Position numbers and translations under genes: made by a program. Positions 43,590-52,326 of a DNA stretch of 64,000 bases are shown one piece after another. The notes under the pieces were generated by a model that was not told where the DNA came from, did no database searches, and saw only the letters and a list, made by a program, of their open reading frames with translations. Source of the DNA: Nucisporomicrobium flavum (GTDB taxonomy: Bacteria; Actinomycetota; Actinomycetes; Mycobacteriales; Micromonosporaceae); the NCBI RefSeq assembly GCF_016464385.1, contig NZ_JADMLH010000011.1, positions 62,001 through 126,000 of the forward strand. Direction: 5' to 3'. The stretch's first letter is position 1. Each line of letters starts with the position of its first letter.

Positions 43590-44348
43590 ATGACTGCCAA
43601 GGACATCGTTCTCAGCGCCGCCGCACAGCTGTTCGGCGAGAAGGACCCGTCAGCCGTCGACCGCTGGGTCGTGCCGACCTACGTGCAGCACAGCGCCCTG
43701 GCCGCCGACGGCCCCGAAGGCCTGCGGAATCTGGTCCAGAATCTGCCCGCCGGGTTCCGCTACGACCTGCACCGCGTCATCGCCGACGGCGACCTGGTCG
43801 CCCTGCACGGCACCTACCACGGCTTCGGCCCGGACCCGCTGGTCGCCTTCGACATCTTCCGCGTCGCCGACGGCAAGCTCGCCGAGCACTGGGACGCCCT
43901 GACCCCGCGCGTCGACAGGACCGTGTCGGGCCGCTCGCAGACCGACGGCGCCACCGAGGTCACCGACCTCGGCGCCACCGACGCCAACCGCGAGCTGGTC
44001 GTCGAGTTCGTCGAGACCGTGCTCAAGCGCGGCAAGACCGACACGATCACCGACTACCTCAGCACCGAGAAGTACTGGCAGCACAACACCGGTATCGGCG
44101 ACAACCTGGACGGTCTCGGCGCGGCGCTCAGCGCGCTCGCCGAGCAGGGCGTCAGCATGGTCTACGACACCGTGCACAAGGCCGTCGCCGAGGGCAACTT
44201 CGTGCTGACCGTCTCCGAGGGCCGCTTCGGTGCCACCCCGACCGCCTTCTACGACCTGTTCCGGGTGGAGAACGGCAAGATCGTGGAGCACTGGGACGTC
44301 ACCCCGGAGATCAAGGGCGACCTGCCGCACAGCAACGGCCTGTTCTGA
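43590..44348 (+). CDS. Tandem SnoaL/NTF2-like protein
   Basis: This 252-aa protein contains two NTF2-fold units. Each ends with a similar strand pattern, FDIFRVADGKLAEHWDALTP near residue 95 and YDLFRVENGKIVEHWDVTPE near residue 230. SnoaL-like proteins are small-ligand binding or isomerase/cyclase-type enzymes; nothing here fixes the substrate. GAAGGCG precedes ATG 43590. It is probably controlled by the divergent AraC regulator and ends at a strong terminator hairpin. Confidence 0.86.
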   Translation: MTAKDIVLSAAAQLFGEKDPSAVDRWVVPTYVQHSALAADGPEGLRNLVQNLPAGFRYDLHRVIADGDLVALHGTYHGFGPDPLVAFDIFRVADGKLAEHWDALTPRVDRTVSGRSQTDGATEVTDLGATDANRELVVEFVETVLKRGKTDTITDYLSTEKYWQHNTGIGDNLDGLGAALSALAEQGVSMVYDTVHKAVAEGNFVLTVSEGRFGATPTAFYDLFRVENGKIVEHWDVTPEIKGDLPHSNGLF

Positions 44349-44357
44349 GAATCATGA

Positions 44358-44389
44358 CGCCGGAACCCGCAGCCGTGCGGGTTCCGGCG
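44358..44389 (+). terminator. Stem-loop terminator after SnoaL gene
   Basis: CGCCGGAACCCGCA (44358-44371) pairs perfectly with 44376-44389, giving a 14-bp stem and a GCCG tetraloop, nine bases after the SnoaL stop codon. There is no T-run. Confidence 0.8.
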
Positions 44390-44437
44390 CACCCGATCTG
44401 AGGGGGCTCATCGTCGATTCCTCCTTTCTATCGGGCG

Positions 44438-44449
44438 AACCTGAGACGA
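44438..44449 (+). promoter_or_regulatory. Candidate operator shared with the MprAB-like promoter
   Basis: AACCTGAGACGA occurs here, 169 nt upstream of the MMPL gene, and again exactly at 49034-49045, upstream of the response-regulator gene. The same 12-mer in front of both units suggests a common binding site, perhaps for that response regulator. This is inference from two copies. Confidence 0.4.
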
Positions 44450-44618
44450 ATGTTAAAACGGCACGGGTGACGGTTCCCGGCCGTGCCGCTGTTCATTGAA
44501 TCGAACTCCCAAGCCTTGTGTCCTTTCCGGCATCGGAATAGCGCCTCTAACGCCGCTCTAAGTTTCGGCAACTAGAAACGGGCAGCACGAATGGGCGGAA
44601 AGACATGGGAGGCATGGT

Positions 44619-46769
44619 ATGGCAGTCAAGGCAGCATCCACGCGGGATCGGCCTGGCAGCCGACGGACGGGTCGCTGGGTACCGTGGTTGGTGATCGGTC
44701 TGTGGATCGTCCTCGCGGTGGTCGTGGGGCCGTTCGCCGCGAAGCTGAGCTCGGTGACGTCGGACAAGGTGGTGGACACCCTGCCGGCGAGCGCCGAGTC
44801 GACCCGGGTCGCCGCGATCGAGGACAGTCAGCCGGATGGGGACGCAGAGACGTTCGTCTTCCTCTACCACCGCGACGGCGCGCTGACCGCCGCCGACCGC
44901 TCGGCCGCCGAGCGGCACTACCGGGACCTGGTGAAACGGTACCCGGCGAAGAACAGCACACCCGCTCCCGACGACGAGGAACAGTCGCCCCTCATGCTCG
45001 CCGAGGACGGCAAAGCCGTGATGTTCACCCTGGAGGTGAGCGCTTCGTACGGCGGCCCGGAAGATCTCGTCGGACCGCTGCGCGAGGCCGCCACGGACCG
45101 CCCGGCCGGTCTGAAGCTGCACGTCACCGGGCCGGGCGGAGTGGACGGTGACCTCGACGCGGTGTTCGAGGGCCTCGACGTCAAGGTCTTCCTGACCACC
45201 GTGCTCGTGGTGGCGGTGCTGCTCATCCTCACCTATCGCAGCCCGGTGCTGTGGTTCGTGCCGCTCCTCGCGGTCGGCGTCGCCGCCTTCGTCTCGATGG
45301 CGACCGTGTACTGGCTGGTCCGCACGTTCGGCATCGTGGTCAACGATCAGAACTCGGCGATCCTGACGATCCTCGTCTTCGGCGTCGGCACCGACTACGC
45401 GTTGTTGCTGATCGCGCGCTACCGGGAGACCCTGCACCAGTACGAGAGCGTGTGGGCCGCCATGGTCCACGCGTGGCGCAGGACCGTGCCGGCGATCCTC
45501 GCCTCCGCGGGCACGGTCGTCGCCGGCATGATGTGCCTGCTCGCGGCCGACCTCAACAGCACCAGCGGGCTCGGTCCCGTGGGTGCCGTCGGCGTCATCT
45601 GCGCTCTGCTCGCCATGGTGACGCTCTTCCCCGCCATGCTGGTGCTTCTGGGCCGGCGGGTCTTCTGGCCGTTCGTGCCCCGGTTCGGTGCCGAGCTGAC
45701 CAGGCGTGCGGGGGTCTGGGGACGGATCGGGCGGTTCATCGACCGGCGGCGCTGGCTGGCGGTGCTGGGCTCCTTCGCGGTGCTCGGCGCGCTGGCGGTC
45801 GGCCTGACCGGCAACACCGGACCGCTGCGCCAGCAGGACGGTTTCCTCGACACCCCGGAGTCGGTCGCCGGTTTCACCGTGCTCCGCCAGCACTTCCCGG
45901 AGCAGGGCGGACAACCGATGACCGTGTACGTCCGCCCGGCGTACCAGGACAAGGTGCTCGACACGGTGAAGGGCACCTCGGGCGTCGTCGAGGCGTTCCC
46001 GGGTGAGACCTACGGCGGCTGGGCGCAGATCGAGGCGTTCCCGAAGGCCGCCCCGGACACCCCGCAGGAGTACGACACGATCCGCAGGGTCCGCACCGCG
46101 GTCCACGCGATCAGCGGTGCCGAGGCCATCGTCGGCGGTCCGGGCGCCGAGCACATGGACACCGACACGACCACCTCCAGGGACGAGAGGATCGTGATCC
46201 CCCTGGTCCTCGCGGTGGTCGTACTGATTCTCGGACTGCTGCTGCGGGCCATCGTGGCGCCGATCATGCTGATCGGCACGGTGATCGTGTCGTTCGCCGC
46301 GGCGTTCGGCGGGTCGATGCTGGTCTTCGACCACCTGCTCGGCTTCAAGGGGATCGACAACGCGGTACCGGTGCTGGCGTTCCTGTTCCTCGTGGCGCTC
46401 GGCGTCGACTACAACATCTTCCTGATGCACCGCGCCAGGGAGGAGTCGCTCGCCCACGGCACCCGGTCCGGCATCCTGAGCAGCCTCTCCGCGACCGGTG
46501 GGGTGATCACCTCGGCCGGCGTCGTGCTCGCCGCCACCTTCGCGGTGCTCGCCACCCTGCCGCTGGTGGTCCTGGTCGAACTCGGGTTCCTGGTCGCCTT
46601 CGGCGTCCTGCTCGACGCGCTGCTGGTCCGCTCGATCCTCGTACCGGCGCTCACGTTGCTCCTCGGCCGGTCCGTCTGGTGGCCCAGCCGGCTGTCGGCC
46701 GGGCCGACGCCACCGCAGCCCAGCCGCGAACCGACACCTCAGGTGGAGGAGCCGGTGCCACAGCACTGA
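44619..46769 (+). CDS. MMPL/RND-family membrane transporter
   Basis: This 716-aa protein has the RND/MMPL plan: one N-terminal helix, an extracytoplasmic domain, five or six helices, a second domain and another helix bundle. Characteristic segments are ILTILVFGVGTDYALLLIA with conserved Asp/Tyr near residue 250, and FLFLVALGVDYNIFLMHRA in the second half. The C-terminus is a Pro-rich tail. It exports lipids or drugs using the proton gradient. ATG 44619 follows GGGAGG. It faces an MprAB-like two-component pair across a shared terminator. Confidence 0.9.
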   Translation: MAVKAASTRDRPGSRRTGRWVPWLVIGLWIVLAVVVGPFAAKLSSVTSDKVVDTLPASAESTRVAAIEDSQPDGDAETFVFLYHRDGALTAADRSAAERHYRDLVKRYPAKNSTPAPDDEEQSPLMLAEDGKAVMFTLEVSASYGGPEDLVGPLREAATDRPAGLKLHVTGPGGVDGDLDAVFEGLDVKVFLTTVLVVAVLLILTYRSPVLWFVPLLAVGVAAFVSMATVYWLVRTFGIVVNDQNSAILTILVFGVGTDYALLLIARYRETLHQYESVWAAMVHAWRRTVPAILASAGTVVAGMMCLLAADLNSTSGLGPVGAVGVICALLAMVTLFPAMLVLLGRRVFWPFVPRFGAELTRRAGVWGRIGRFIDRRRWLAVLGSFAVLGALAVGLTGNTGPLRQQDGFLDTPESVAGFTVLRQHFPEQGGQPMTVYVRPAYQDKVLDTVKGTSGVVEAFPGETYGGWAQIEAFPKAAPDTPQEYDTIRRVRTAVHAISGAEAIVGGPGAEHMDTDTTTSRDERIVIPLVLAVVVLILGLLLRAIVAPIMLIGTVIVSFAAAFGGSMLVFDHLLGFKGIDNAVPVLAFLFLVALGVDYNIFLMHRAREESLAHGTRSGILSSLSATGGVITSAGVVLAATFAVLATLPLVVLVELGFLVAFGVLLDALLVRSILVPALTLLLGRSVWWPSRLSAGPTPPQPSREPTPQVEEPVPQH

Positions 46770-46794
46770 TCCGGGTCACCCCCGGTGCTTCGAA

Positions 46795-46822
46795 GCCGGG
46801 CGGGTCGATCGACCCGCCCGGC
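46795..46822. terminator. Bidirectional palindromic terminator
   Basis: Two 14-nt arms, GCCGGGCGGGTCGA and its exact complement, abut at 46808/46809, forming a perfect 28-nt palindrome. It lies between the convergent MMPL and histidine-kinase genes and can end transcripts from both sides. Confidence 0.75.
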
Positions 46823-46835
46823 ATGGGGCGGCGGG

Positions 46836-48311
46836 TCACCCCACAGGAGCGGCGTCGGAGGGCGATGCGAGAGGCAGGCGTACGCGCAGCAGGGCACCGC
46901 CGCGATCGGACCTGTGGACGGACACGTCACCACCGTGGGTGTCCACGACCCGCCGGACGATCGACAGTCCCAGACCGGAGCCGGGCAGGCCCCGCGCCGC
47001 ATCGGCCCGGTAGAACCGATCGAACACGCGCGGTACGTCCGCCACGTCGATGCCCGGTCCGGCGTCATCCACCTCCAGCACCGCGACGCCGCCCTCGACC
47101 GCCAGCCGCACGTTCACCGGCTGGCCCGGCGGCGACCACTTCCCGGCATTGTCGACGAGGTTGAGCACGGCCCGCTGCAGTGCCGCGGCGCGCCCGGTGA
47201 CCGGTACGGGTACTGGTGCCAGATCGAGCACGAGATCGACGTCCGGGACCCGGGACCTGGCCCGCGTCACCGCCGCGACGACCTGATCGGCGAGGTTCAC
47301 CACCTCGGTCCGCTCGGCGGTGACGTCACCCCGGGCCAGCTCGGTCAGCTCGGCGACGACCGTGCTGAGCTCCGCGACCTGCGCGCCCAGGTCGTCGAGC
47401 AGCTTGGTACGCGCCGAGGGCTCCAGCGCGGTCTGCAACGTGCCACGGCGATCCAGCCGGATCAGCAGCTCGATGTTGAGGCGCAGGCTGGTCAGCGGCG
47501 TACGCAGCTCGTGGGCGGCGTCGTCGGCCAGCAGCCGCTGGGCCCGGCGGGCGGTTTCCAGCGCCGCGAGCATGTCGTTGATGGCCTGGGCCAGCTGGCC
47601 GATCTCGCCGCCGCTGCGTACGGCGATCGCCTCGTCGAGGTTGTGCGTCCGGGCCACCCGGACCGCCGCGGCGGTGAGCCGGTCGACGGGCGCCAGCACG
47701 GTGCGTGCCACCATCCGCCCGACGATCACGCCGCTGCCGGCACAGACCATTGCGTCCAGGACGAGGAACAGCGCGAACGACGTGGTCGCCTGGCCGTAGA
47801 ACTGGCCGTCCCGGGCGACCTGAACCGCGCCCCCGTCGGTGTGGACCGTGTACACCAGGAACACGTCTTGGTCGTACACCAGATAGTTGTCGTCGTCGTC
47901 GATGCCGTCATCGACCTCGATCAGGTCGAAGCGGGCGGCAGCCCGCCCGTCGGCGACCCGCCGGGCGTCGGTGGTGACCGGCAGGGCGAGCGGGAACCCG
48001 ACCGGCGAGCGGACCGTGCCGTCGGGCAGCAGGATCCGGGCGGTCAGCGCCGAGTCGGGTGCCACCGGCAGGGTGGCGGCGGACGCACCGTCGCGTTCGA
48101 TGACCGCGAGCAGCGGGGCGGCGTCGCTGCGCAGCTGCTCCTCGATCGAGTGGCGCAGCTCGTAGGCGAGCACCTGCCAGGCGACGATCGACGCGGCGAA
48201 GGAGCCGACGGCGATCCCGGCCGCCGTCATGACCGACAGCCTGGTCCGCAGGGACGACCAGCGCCACCACTCGCGGATCCGGATCAGCACGCGGGGTGGG
48301 GCCCAGGTCAC
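46836..48311 (-). CDS. Sensor histidine kinase, MprB-like
   Basis: This 491-aa kinase has two transmembrane helices (about 28-50 and 178-205) flanking a sensor region with an acidic stretch, EVDDGIDDDDNYLVYDQD. A HAMP linker follows, then the H-box LLADDAAHELRTPLTSLRL (His267), N-box RAVLNLVDNAGKW, and DDAGPGID plus GSGLGLSIVRRVVD. GTG 48311 overlaps the regulator stop (GTGA). The architecture recalls mycobacterial MprB, an envelope-stress kinase; the acidic loop could sense cations, which is a guess. Confidence 0.9.
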   Translation of the reverse strand: MTWAPPRVLIRIREWWRWSSLRTRLSVMTAAGIAVGSFAASIVAWQVLAYELRHSIEEQLRSDAAPLLAVIERDGASAATLPVAPDSALTARILLPDGTVRSPVGFPLALPVTTDARRVADGRAAARFDLIEVDDGIDDDDNYLVYDQDVFLVYTVHTDGGAVQVARDGQFYGQATTSFALFLVLDAMVCAGSGVIVGRMVARTVLAPVDRLTAAAVRVARTHNLDEAIAVRSGGEIGQLAQAINDMLAALETARRAQRLLADDAAHELRTPLTSLRLNIELLIRLDRRGTLQTALEPSARTKLLDDLGAQVAELSTVVAELTELARGDVTAERTEVVNLADQVVAAVTRARSRVPDVDLVLDLAPVPVPVTGRAAALQRAVLNLVDNAGKWSPPGQPVNVRLAVEGGVAVLEVDDAGPGIDVADVPRVFDRFYRADAARGLPGSGLGLSIVRRVVDTHGGDVSVHRSDRGGALLRVRLPLASPSDAAPVG

Positions 48312-48991
48312 GGCGGCGTCTCCCGCAGCACGTAGCCCACGCCGCGAACGGTGTACAACAACCGGGGTTCGCCCTCGGCCTCCAGCTTCCGCCGCAGGTA
48401 GCTGATGTAGACCTGCAGGTTGTTGGTGGTCGCGCTCATGTCGTAGCCCCAGATGGTGTCGAACAGCACCTCCCGGGTCAGCAGCCTGCGCGGGTTGCGC
48501 AGGAACACCTCCAGCAGCGAGAACTCGGTGCGGGTCAGCTGCAGGCGACGCTCTCCGCGCCAGGACTCGAACAGATCCGGCTCCAGCCGCAGGTCGAGGA
48601 AGGACAGCGCGGTGGACTCCCCGGTGGGAGCCGTGCGGCGGCGGAGCAGCGCCCGGACCCGTGCCAGCAGCTCCTCGGTCGCGAACGGCTTCGGCAGGTA
48701 GTCGTCGGCGCCGGCGTCCAGACCGGCGACCCGGTCGGCGACCTGATCACGGGCTGTGAGCATGAGCACCGGCAGATCCGACCCGGCGGTCCGCAGGCGC
48801 CGGCACGTCTCCAGCCCACCGAGGCGCGGCATCATGACGTCGAGGATCAACAGGTCGGGCGGGTTGGCGTCGACACCCTCGAGCACCGCGAGCCCGTTGG
48901 CGACGGTACTGGTGTCGTATCCCTCGACCTGGAGCACCAGCGCCACCGAGTCACGGATAGCGGCGTCGTCGTCCGCGATCAGCACGTGCAC
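48308..48991 (-). CDS. OmpR-family response regulator, MprA-like
   Basis: This 227-aa regulator has a receiver domain (VLIADDDAAIRDSV; phospho-acceptor Asp51 in DLLILDVMMPRLGG; Lys in DYLPKPF) and an OmpR winged helix (LTRTEFSLLEVFLRNPRR to NNLQVYISYLRRKLE). The start is GTG 48991. It is translated together with the kinase. A 12-mer shared with the MMPL promoter lies 43 nt upstream of its start, suggesting joint control. Confidence 0.93.
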   Translation of the reverse strand: MHVLIADDDAAIRDSVALVLQVEGYDTSTVANGLAVLEGVDANPPDLLILDVMMPRLGGLETCRRLRTAGSDLPVLMLTARDQVADRVAGLDAGADDYLPKPFATEELLARVRALLRRRTAPTGESTALSFLDLRLEPDLFESWRGERRLQLTRTEFSLLEVFLRNPRRLLTREVLFDTIWGYDMSATTNNLQVYISYLRRKLEAEGEPRLLYTVRGVGYVLRETPP

Positions 48992-49033
48992 GTTCGGTCA
49001 CCTCCACAGCTGTCGGGGCCAGCATCACCCGTC

Positions 49034-49045
49034 AACCTGAGACGA
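49034..49045 (+). promoter_or_regulatory. Candidate operator upstream of the MprA-like gene
   Basis: AACCTGAGACGA is identical to 44438-44449 upstream of the MMPL gene. Here it lies 43 nt before the response-regulator start and reads opposite to that gene's direction. It could be an autoregulatory box. Confidence 0.4.
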
Positions 49046-49253
49046 GCGTTGGAAAAGCTCCCCGGCATTCCGCGAGCGGTTCGGGACCGGACGTGGGCAG
49101 GGGGTACGACGGCATCTCCCCATCGTCCCAACGTGATCTTACGACCCCCTGCCATGACGCATCAGAGGTTCCGCCCCTCGACTGTCCCGGCGGCTGATCG
49201 CCGGCGGCGGGTAAGAGGCGGCCCGCCTCGTCACCCGGCCGGAGGTAAGGGAA

Positions 49254-49271
49254 GGGCGCCGCGTCGCGCCC
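49254..49271 (-). terminator. Possible terminator after the E2-like gene
   Basis: GGGCGC (49254-49259) and GCGCCC (49266-49271) form a 6-bp stem with a 6-nt loop, 13 nt past the E2-like stop codon. The stem is short; confidence is low. Confidence 0.35.
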
Positions 49272-49283
49272 CCGCAGAGAGAA

Positions 49284-49733
49284 TCAGGCGGCCATGTGGG
49301 GAAGGAAGTCGTCGAGCGGCCGGCCCGTACGGCGGTGCGCCTCATAGGCCTCGAGCCAGATCCGGCCCTTCAGCGCGACCAGGTAGATGGTGTTCGTCGG
49401 CACCCAGTACCTCGGGTTGTAGTGGCAGATCTTGGTGCAGCCGTCAACGGCGTCCCACGTGTGCATCGCGCTGCTGGCCGTTGTCAGCGGGTTGCCGAAG
49501 AAGTCGTGGAGAACCGCTGGAGCGACCACGATCATCTGCGGGCATTCGGCGGGATAGGACGCCGAGAGCATGATCCGGATCGCGTACCGTCCGCCGGCAT
49601 TGGTGGCGATGATGCCCTGGACGCACGTGGAACCGCGAATGCTCGGGTTGTACCACGTCAGGGTCGGGAAGTAGTGGGCCAGGATCGCCCGCTCCTGGAG
49701 CAGGCGCTGCTGTTGGGAGTCAGTCCAGATCAT
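49284..49733 (-). CDS. E2-like ubiquitin-conjugating-fold protein
   Basis: This 149-aa protein looks like a prokaryotic E2. SASYPAECPQMIVVAPAVL resembles the E2 strand pair with its YPxxPP-type turn, and DGCTKICHYNPRYWVPTNTI places Cys103 where E2 enzymes carry the thioester cysteine (G-x-I-C-L before W-x-P). LKGRIWLEAYEAHRRTG fits the following helix. ATG 49733 lies 14 nt inside the JAB gene. It is last in the cassette after E1-like and JAB genes, so it probably accepts an activated modifier from that E1. Confidence 0.8.
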   Translation of the reverse strand: MIWTDSQQQRLLQERAILAHYFPTLTWYNPSIRGSTCVQGIIATNAGGRYAIRIMLSASYPAECPQMIVVAPAVLHDFFGNPLTTASSAMHTWDAVDGCTKICHYNPRYWVPTNTIYLVALKGRIWLEAYEAHRRTGRPLDDFLPHMAA

Positions 49734-50790
49734 CGCGACGTTCTTCCTCTTCGGGCAGGTCCTCGCGGGGCAGGAGGTCTTGATCGGAAGGCGTCCCATG
49801 ATCCGGCGGCCCCAGTGACGGACCACCCGATTCGGAGCTGTGCACCGATTCCAGGATCTGCCGGCAGAAGTCGTCCGGTGTGGGAGTCCGGCCTGCCTCG
49901 ATCGGCTTGAATCGCTTGCCGTCACGGATCAACTCCGCCGGCTCATGGGGAAAGGCCGCCGGGAAGACCATTTCCCAGTCCGATTTCCGCGTCGCGAACT
50001 CGTACCGCAGGATGCCGTCGTCCGACCTGACGAGAATCCGGCAGTCGGTGAACTGCTGCCGGCACGCCGTATCCACAGCGCGCAGGAATTCGGTGCCGGC
50101 CGGTCGGGAGTACCAGCCTTGGGCGTGCGAGGCGGATTGCGTGGGCGTCCTGGAGGCGAGCGGCAGGCGAACACGCACGGATCCCGGCGCGTACGGTTCA
50201 GTGATGCCTTGCTGAGCCGCGGAGTGCGCGATGGGGCTCTCCTCCGGCAGCACGAGGAACCGGCCGCGACGAAACGTCGAGCGGCCGCGCTCGAAGAGAA
50301 ACGCGTTGAGCCGCACGAGGCCGGTGAACTCGCGGCGCCGTCGCCAGCCGCGGTCGCGAGGCTCATCGCTGATGTTCGCGATGAAGATCACGAACCGCTC
50401 GAATCCGTTGGTCTGCAGGGTGCGCAGGGTCGTCGAGGCGTCTCCGCCACTGGGCTCGGCCAGACCGAGGCGGTGATGCGAATGCCAGTCCCCGATGTGC
50501 TGCAGTCCGTACAGTTCCTGCGCTCGCCGGCCGTGCGTCCGCAGATGATCGACGTCCTGGAAGAAGGCGGTGAGCTGGTGATCCGCGCCAGGCCCGGGAC
50601 CCAGAGTGAGCTGCACCGCCGGGGCGCCGCCGTGAGTCCAGAAGCCGAAGAGGTTACCGCCGGTCTCACAGTCCGGATGGTTGGCGACCCACCTGGCGAT
50701 CCGGTCCACCTCGGACTGGTGGATCGAGACGGTGAAGAACTCCTCGGCGGGCGTGTCGGTGGGCTGCCCCGTGGTGGCATGGACGGTCAT
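49720..50790 (-). CDS. JAB/MPN+ (JAMM) metallopeptidase
   Basis: This 356-aa protein has a complete JAMM zinc site: Glu42 in DCETGGNLFGFW, then His103-Ser-His105, Ser114 and Asp117 in GDWHSHHRLGLAEPSGGD. Such enzymes remove ubiquitin-like modifiers or trim their C-termini. Residues 195-300 form a second, unassigned domain, and the C-terminal 50 residues are acidic and probably disordered. ATG 50790 overlaps the E1 stop (TGATG). It probably matures or removes the conjugated modifier of this locus. Confidence 0.87.
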   Translation of the reverse strand: MTVHATTGQPTDTPAEEFFTVSIHQSEVDRIARWVANHPDCETGGNLFGFWTHGGAPAVQLTLGPGPGADHQLTAFFQDVDHLRTHGRRAQELYGLQHIGDWHSHHRLGLAEPSGGDASTTLRTLQTNGFERFVIFIANISDEPRDRGWRRRREFTGLVRLNAFLFERGRSTFRRGRFLVLPEESPIAHSAAQQGITEPYAPGSVRVRLPLASRTPTQSASHAQGWYSRPAGTEFLRAVDTACRQQFTDCRILVRSDDGILRYEFATRKSDWEMVFPAAFPHEPAELIRDGKRFKPIEAGRTPTPDDFCRQILESVHSSESGGPSLGPPDHGTPSDQDLLPREDLPEEEERRDDLD

Positions 50791-52058
50791 CACCGCACCC
50801 CTTCCGGTGCGCCGAAATAGCTGGAGGACACGTTGTGGACAGGGGCGCAGGAAAGGCAACCCTCGCGGCGGGCCAGGTTCGCCCCGTACCAGCGGAGGAT
50901 GGACGGTTGGCTGAACTGGTAGCCCATCTTCGGCCAGGACGCATAGACCTTCTCCCGGCGGTTCGCCCAGACGTAGAAGTCGGCGAGCAGATCGTCGCCG
51001 AGACTGTCCAGCCCGCCGGCGGATCCGCGGGACAGTTCGACCAGCGCCAACTTGACCATGAGGTTGGAGACCGGCGCGATGTCCGAGGCCAGGCCGACCT
51101 GCACGGTAGCTTCCAGATCGTCGTCTCCCACATAGGCCGGTGCGTCCTCCCGTGCCTCACTTCGACTCGAGTACTCCCGTGGCCGCTGGGCAAGGAAACG
51201 CTCCGTGTACACGCAGCTCAGGCATGGTCCCTCGAACGGGCGGACCCGGAGCACCTCGCCACCGCAGGCGCGGGTGAGAACCCGGCCGAAGACGGCCCGG
51301 ATCCGGTTGTCGAGCGCGACCTGGTTGAGGACGAACCGGCTCCGGTCGCTGTCGGTCGCGGCGATCAGCAGATCGACGCCCTCGATCGCCTCCTGCGCCG
51401 CCTCCGGCTCGCGAACGATGTCGACGTCGGCGGTGACGACCTGCAGCGCCGGGTTCTTCCCGTGGATGAGGTCGGCGACGGCGCTGGTCTTCCGCCGGCC
51501 CAGATCGCCGATGCCGCAGGCGTGCCGAGCAACGTTGCCGACCTCGAGCCGGTCGCGATCGACCAGCACCAGCCGGCCCACCCCGCTCTGGGCGAGCGCC
51601 ACCGCAATGGTCGAACCGCCGCTGCCGAGACCGACGACGGCCACCGACTTGCCGGCGAGCGCATCGGTCTCCAGCAGGCCCTTGGACCGCGAATAGATGT
51701 CGGCTGATACCGGCACCAGCGTGACGTCGGCCGGCACCGGGCCGTCCGCCCGCCAGACCGTGCCGCGGCCGCTGAGCCGATCGCCGCGGATCTCGACCAT
51801 CACGACCACCTCGACGGCGTCGTCCGGTGGCTGGGGGACAGCGCCCGGCGATGATTCCGACACGACCACGTGCGCTCGGCACGGCCTCCCGGCGAAGTGC
51901 GCCTGCGGCGGCTGCAGGTACACGTGGAACACCTCGCCGCCATCCAGAGCCATGCCCAGTGCGTCGGCCTGCACGCTGGTCAGCTGCGAACCGAGCCGGG
52001 ACCGCAGCGCGTCGAGGTGCTCCTGGTAAAGAAAGACTCTCGGCCGGTCCCCGCTCAT
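50790..52058 (-). CDS. E1-like ThiF-family adenylyltransferase
   Basis: This 422-aa protein has the E1/ThiF nucleotide loop VAVVGLGSGGSTIAVAL (residues 139-155) and LVLVDRDRLEVGNVARHACG (164-182), as in enzymes that adenylate the C-terminal Gly of a ubiquitin-like protein. CxxC pairs in EGPCLSCVYTERF (Cys279, Cys282) and REGCLSCAPVHN near the end probably bind structural zinc. The N-terminal 130 residues are unassigned. The catalytic thioester Cys is not obvious. ATG 52058 overlaps the 58-aa gene's stop (ATGA), tying it to that candidate modifier. Confidence 0.87.
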   Translation of the reverse strand: MSGDRPRVFLYQEHLDALRSRLGSQLTSVQADALGMALDGGEVFHVYLQPPQAHFAGRPCRAHVVVSESSPGAVPQPPDDAVEVVVMVEIRGDRLSGRGTVWRADGPVPADVTLVPVSADIYSRSKGLLETDALAGKSVAVVGLGSGGSTIAVALAQSGVGRLVLVDRDRLEVGNVARHACGIGDLGRRKTSAVADLIHGKNPALQVVTADVDIVREPEAAQEAIEGVDLLIAATDSDRSRFVLNQVALDNRIRAVFGRVLTRACGGEVLRVRPFEGPCLSCVYTERFLAQRPREYSSRSEAREDAPAYVGDDDLEATVQVGLASDIAPVSNLMVKLALVELSRGSAGGLDSLGDDLLADFYVWANRREKVYASWPKMGYQFSQPSILRWYGANLARREGCLSCAPVHNVSSSYFGAPEGVR

Positions 52059-52231
52059 CCGAAGTATCCGTTCTCGGCAGTGTCGGTGGCGATGACCTGA
52101 TCCGGACTCGGTTGGCTGGTGACCACCAGCTGTCCGCTGCGCGGGTCGAAGACCAGTTCCTCGCTGCTCGGCCGCCCCTCGGTGATCTTGCTCAGCTCGT
52201 TGGCGATCTTGTTCGGATTTCTCTCCTGCAC
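52055..52231 (-). CDS. 58-aa protein ending in Gly, candidate modifier
   Basis: This 58-aa protein starts VQERNPNKIANELSKITEG and ends ATDTAENGYFG. The terminal Gly, and the overlap of its stop with the E1-like start, make it a candidate substrate for adenylation. It is short for a complete beta-grasp fold and no family was recognised, so it may be a non-ubiquitin modifier or an adaptor. GTG 52231 is strongly supported by AAGGAGG seven bases upstream; a longer frame extending to 52399 lacks support. Confidence 0.72.
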   Translation of the reverse strand: MQERNPNKIANELSKITEGRPSSEELVFDPRSGQLVVTSQPSPDQVIATDTAENGYFG

Positions 52232-52326
52232 GGCAGAACCTCCTTCGGTCGGGATGTGAGCTCCGCCCGTCTGCCTCACTCCTGACGGACAGCTTGCTTG
52301 CGGCACAGTTGTGCGGGAACGGACTG

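Noticed and set aside
44547..46766. 739-aa open frame antisense to the MMPL transporter
   Set aside because: The composition is Asp/Arg/His-rich and repetitive, and the sense strand encodes a complete transporter.
46679..47164. 161-aa plus-strand frame across the MMPL/kinase junction
   Set aside because: It crosses a strong palindromic terminator and runs antisense to the kinase; it is Arg/Pro-rich only.
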